Source: Tannerella sp. (lineage in GTDB: Bacteria > Bacteroidota > Bacteroidia > Bacteroidales > Tannerellaceae). Taken from it: a DNA stretch of 34,236 bases. The notes under the pieces are model-generated. The model was given only the letters and a program-made list of their open reading frames with translations. It ran no database searches and was not told where the DNA came from. Of this stretch, positions 33,925 through 34,236 are shown in pieces. Each line of letters starts with the position of its first letter. Positions within the stretch are counted from its first letter, which is position 1. Position numbers and translations under genes: made by a program. Location of the stretch: the NCBI GenBank assembly GCA_031267935.1, contig JAIRYD010000167.1, forward strand, positions 1-34,236. The letters are read 5' to 3'.

Positions 33925-34236
33925 TCAGCTTACTTTCAACGTAATGGCATACGTATAGCGTTTGCCTGGCTGGAAGATGTCCGCAGTGGGGACGGTCCAG
34001 TTGTATTCGTTGCCGTTGAGGTGGAAAGTCACGCGGCGCGTACCGCCCGTGCCCGGAATGACAACGGCGTCGAACGTCGCGATGCTTCCCGATGCGGCAG
34101 TTGCTTTCCGCATCGGGAAAGCGAGGTTGCCTTCCGGCACAAACTGCCTGTCCGAAAGCGAGAATCCGGCCTTCACCGGCATACCGGACATGGTGGCGGT
34201 GATGTCTGCAAAATCGGAATCGACCAGGCCCGTACC
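33925..34236 (-). CDS. Fimbrillin-like (Mfa-like) protein, C-terminal part, cut by window end
   Basis: The frame is open to the window edge, so the 88-aa track ORF starting at an internal Met is only part of a longer gene; 103 residues are visible. The end, 'HLNGNEYNWTVPTADIFQPG' followed by 'KRYTYAITLKVS', is the typical closing strand pair of the Bacteroidetes fimbrillin family (FimA/Mfa-like adhesins and pilins), where the last strand takes part in subunit exchange. The visible part cannot show the signal peptide or lipobox. It is convergent with susC-susD and probably belongs to a separate unit that starts beyond the window. Confidence 0.8.
   Translation of the reverse strand, partial: GTGLVDSDFADITATMSGMPVKAGFSLSDRQFVPEGNLAFPMRKATAASGSIATFDAVVIPGTGGTRRVTFHLNGNEYNWTVPTADIFQPGKRYTYAITLKVS

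Overview
The window looks like chromosomal DNA of a Bacteroidales bacterium (phylum Bacteroidota) with moderately high GC. The evidence is a SusC/SusD outer-membrane pair, DUF4270, DUF4835 and fimbrillin-type proteins, a GT3-type glycogen synthase beside a short alpha-glucan phosphorylase, and several TAnnTTTG promoter elements instead of Escherichia-type ones. I cannot assign a genus from the sequence alone. No tRNA, rRNA, CRISPR array, transposase or phage gene was seen. Most of the window is core metabolism and information processing.

Layout. (1) 1-6184, minus strand: a perfect 28-bp palindrome, a secreted DUF1080 protein with its own terminator, and a tight operon nitrilase - GT3 glycogen synthase - alpha-glucan phosphorylase (glycogen making and breaking). 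(2) 6423-14859, minus strand: gltB-gltD-asnB, which moves ammonia nitrogen into glutamate and asparagine, followed by a small exported protein of unknown function. (3) 15074-15817, plus strand: an exported protein with a long, very basic tail, followed by a clear terminator. (4) 15818-16513: an unusual non-coding block in which an inverted repeat of about 25 bp encloses a 21-bp x 8 tandem array capped at both ends by the same variant unit. (5) 16514-19102, minus strand: panC-panD-MATE transporter. (6) 19245-21445, plus strand: a degenerate, N-terminal-only GT5 'glycogen synthase' coupled to a DUF4270 lipoprotein. (7) 21611-28543, plus strand: a seven-gene operon dnaN - DEDDh exonuclease - coaBC - DUF4835 - recN - rlmB - ridA, mostly joined by ATGA stop/start overlaps. 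(8) 28544-29005: a promoter-like element and a very strong terminator that could bound a small RNA, then a leader with two direct repeats. (9) 29006-33575: susC-susD pair. (10) 33576-33924: two nested hairpin structures. (11) 33925-34236, minus strand: the C-terminal end of a fimbrillin-like protein cut by the window edge.

How the genes fit together. Pantothenate synthesis (panC, panD) and the next CoA steps (coaBC) both lie here but in separate operons. Glycogen metabolism is represented by a plausible working GT3/GT35 pair and, separately, by a GT5 remnant lacking the sugar-nucleotide motif and the whole C-terminal domain. The dnaN operon ties the replication clamp to an exonuclease, RecN repair, CoA synthesis, rRNA methylation and RidA.

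I found no convincing new multi-gene system. The strongest candidates for something undescribed are the inverted-repeat/21-bp tandem-repeat element (15995-16481), the candidate small RNA before susC (28646-28927), the A11 tract at the CoaC/CoaB junction of coaBC, and the degenerate GT5 protein. All functional calls rest on reading the sequence and on family knowledge; no database search was run.
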